NCBI GenBank assembly: GCA_002731775.1
Contig: PCCP01000044.1
Span: forward strand, 42,028 to 89,797
From: Gammaproteobacteria bacterium
Lineage (GTDB): Bacteria; Pseudomonadota; Gammaproteobacteria; Pseudomonadales; Pseudohongiellaceae
Direction of reading: 5' to 3'
Length of the DNA: 47,770 bases
A program made the position numbers and the translations under genes. The stretch's first letter is position 1. Each line of letters opens with the position of its first letter. Below, piece after piece: positions 46,895 through 47,770 of this stretch. A model generated the notes under the pieces. That model ran no database searches. It saw only the letters and a program-made list of their open reading frames with translations, and was not told the origin of the DNA.

Positions 46895-47770
46895 ATGAAA
46901 TCCAAAATATTTATTGACAGCCTCTGCTGTAACTTCTTGCTGTTATGTATTGTCAGCTATTCGCAGGCAAATTTCGCCGCCGAAGAAGTCATAGCCGGGC
47001 GCGTTGTCGCAGTCAGCGGAACAGTGCGCGCCGTCGATGGCGGCGGCGACGCCAGACAATTGAGCCGTCGGTCTGAAATTTATATTGGCGATACAATCGA
47101 AACTCAGCCTGCATCGTTCGCCCAGATTCGCATGACTGACTCAGCGATCATCTCCCTGAAGGAATCCACTCGTTTTGAAATCGTTGCCTATAGTTACGAA
47201 GATAACGTCCAGAGCGATATCTCTACCATGCGCCTCATCGAAGGTGGCTTCCGCACCATTACCGGCAGCATAGGCCGGCAGAATCGCAATGCCTATAATG
47301 TTGAAACAGCATTCGCCACTATCGGCATCAGAGGTACTGACCACGAAGCCGTCATCGATATTGCCCTGTTTACCGGAGTTTATGACGGTGGTACGAGACT
47401 AGATAACAGTGGCGGCTCATTAGACCTTGGTCTCGGTGCAGACTTCGATTTTGGTGTCGCTGTCGATCCCAATATCGGACCCCAGGGCCTGTTGTTGATA
47501 CCGGCCCAATTGGGCAACATTCCAGTGCTGAATGTGGAAGAACCGGAAGAAGATGCCGACGATAACATAGATGATAGCGCTGACGACAACGCAGATGGTA
47601 ACGCCGATGACAACGCCGATGACAACGCAGATGGTAACGCCGATGACAACGCAAATGGTGGAGTTGACGACGTTGCAGATGCTGGTGCGGGAGCCGCTAA
47701 CGATGGCGCCCCTGCCCTCAGCCTGGCAGATACGGAAAAAAGCCTGGGGGTCGATACATCTGGAGCTACT
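46895..47770 (+). CDS. FecR-domain periplasmic/surface protein, C-terminus beyond window
   Basis: 292 codons from ATG 46895 with no stop before the end of the window. Signal peptide (about 1-29, FLLLCIVSYSQANFAA). FecR domain at about 32-155: GRVVAVSGTVRAVDG, GDTIETQPASFAQIRMTDS, SLKESTRFEI, GGFRTITGSIG and the closing FATIGIRGTDHEAV. A Gly/Asp-rich stretch follows, then an acidic repeat region (about 226-256, DNADGNADDNADDNADGN) and a Ser/Ala linker. This is not the TonB sigma-regulator type, since it has a signal peptide and no N-terminal regulator domain; it belongs to the stand-alone FecR group found with OMP and cyclase genes. It follows the TPR/barrel gene by 38 bp. Confidence 0.82.
   Translation, partial: MKSKIFIDSLCCNFLLLCIVSYSQANFAAEEVIAGRVVAVSGTVRAVDGGGDARQLSRRSEIYIGDTIETQPASFAQIRMTDSAIISLKESTRFEIVAYSYEDNVQSDISTMRLIEGGFRTITGSIGRQNRNAYNVETAFATIGIRGTDHEAVIDIALFTGVYDGGTRLDNSGGSLDLGLGADFDFGVAVDPNIGPQGLLLIPAQLGNIPVLNVEEPEEDADDNIDDSADDNADGNADDNADDNADGNADDNANGGVDDVADAGAGAANDGAPALSLADTEKSLGVDTSGAT
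47582..47653 (+). repeat. 36-bp in-frame tandem repeat, two units
   Basis: Two units of 36 bp (47582-47617 and 47618-47653) differ at two bases. Each encodes DDNADGNADDNA. Partial units flank both sides. Confidence 0.85.

Noticed and set aside
47380-47654. Minus-strand frames rich in Ser/Ala/Leu or Arg/His/Cys repeats
   Set aside because: They are the antisense of the FecR acidic repeat and carry no independent evidence.

Overview
The window reads as the chromosome of a Gram-negative gammaproteobacterium, probably a marine or free-living member of the Pseudomonadales/Cellvibrionales side of the class. The gene order resembles Pseudomonas in several blocks: hrpA-fadD; dnaX-ybaB-recR; cysI followed by DUF934 near metH and nfuA; fabI beside ppiD; mltD close to methyltransferase-rnhA-dnaQ; and tig-clpP-clpX-lon-hupB-ppiD. 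Base composition is moderate and even, apart from one AT-rich pocket near 44.6-44.8 kb. I see no phage, integrase, transposase or CRISPR array. This is mostly core chromosome.

Layout. 1-8.9 kb, minus strand: the start of hrpA, an acyl-CoA ligase broken by two single-base losses, a VWA/MoxR pair, then the unit dnaX-ybaB-recR-rnd-ycgN-membrane protein, with SRP RNA upstream of dnaX. dnaX contains an A10 run followed by a -1 frame stop and a stem-loop, a good candidate for production of tau and gamma from one gene. 8.9-14.2 kb: a periplasmic PQQ dehydrogenase, tRNA-Ser(GGA) with a second disrupted copy and a 7-bp tandem repeat, queF, an ABC exporter (YadGH type) and tRNA-Glu with its own promoter and terminator. 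14.4-16.1 kb: a small unknown acidic protein, an all-alpha dUTPase-like enzyme and nfuA. 16.3-23.4 kb, plus strand: metH, a siroheme sulfite/nitrite reductase with its DUF934 partner, and a CPA2 antiporter.

23.4-30.2 kb, minus strand: acuI, sohB, nudC, an ArsB/NhaD-type permease, dnaQ, rnhA and a SAM methyltransferase. 30.5-34.7 kb, plus strand: mltD joined to a POT-family peptide transporter, then fabI. 34.7-43.6 kb, minus strand: the protein quality-control block ppiD, hupB, lon, clpX, clpP, tig. hupB carries a 37-bp tandem duplication at its 3' end that rewrote the C-terminus. lon has a sigma-32-like promoter.

43.9-47.8 kb: mobA, then an accessory stretch with an AT-rich pocket, a long inverted repeat, a DUF6316 protein and a possible very small gene. 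It ends with a two-gene outer-membrane/periplasm module: a TPR plus beta-barrel protein followed by a FecR-domain protein whose tail has Asp/Asn-rich 36-bp repeats and which runs off the window. This last module is the best candidate here for a poorly described system, but its remaining genes lie outside the window.
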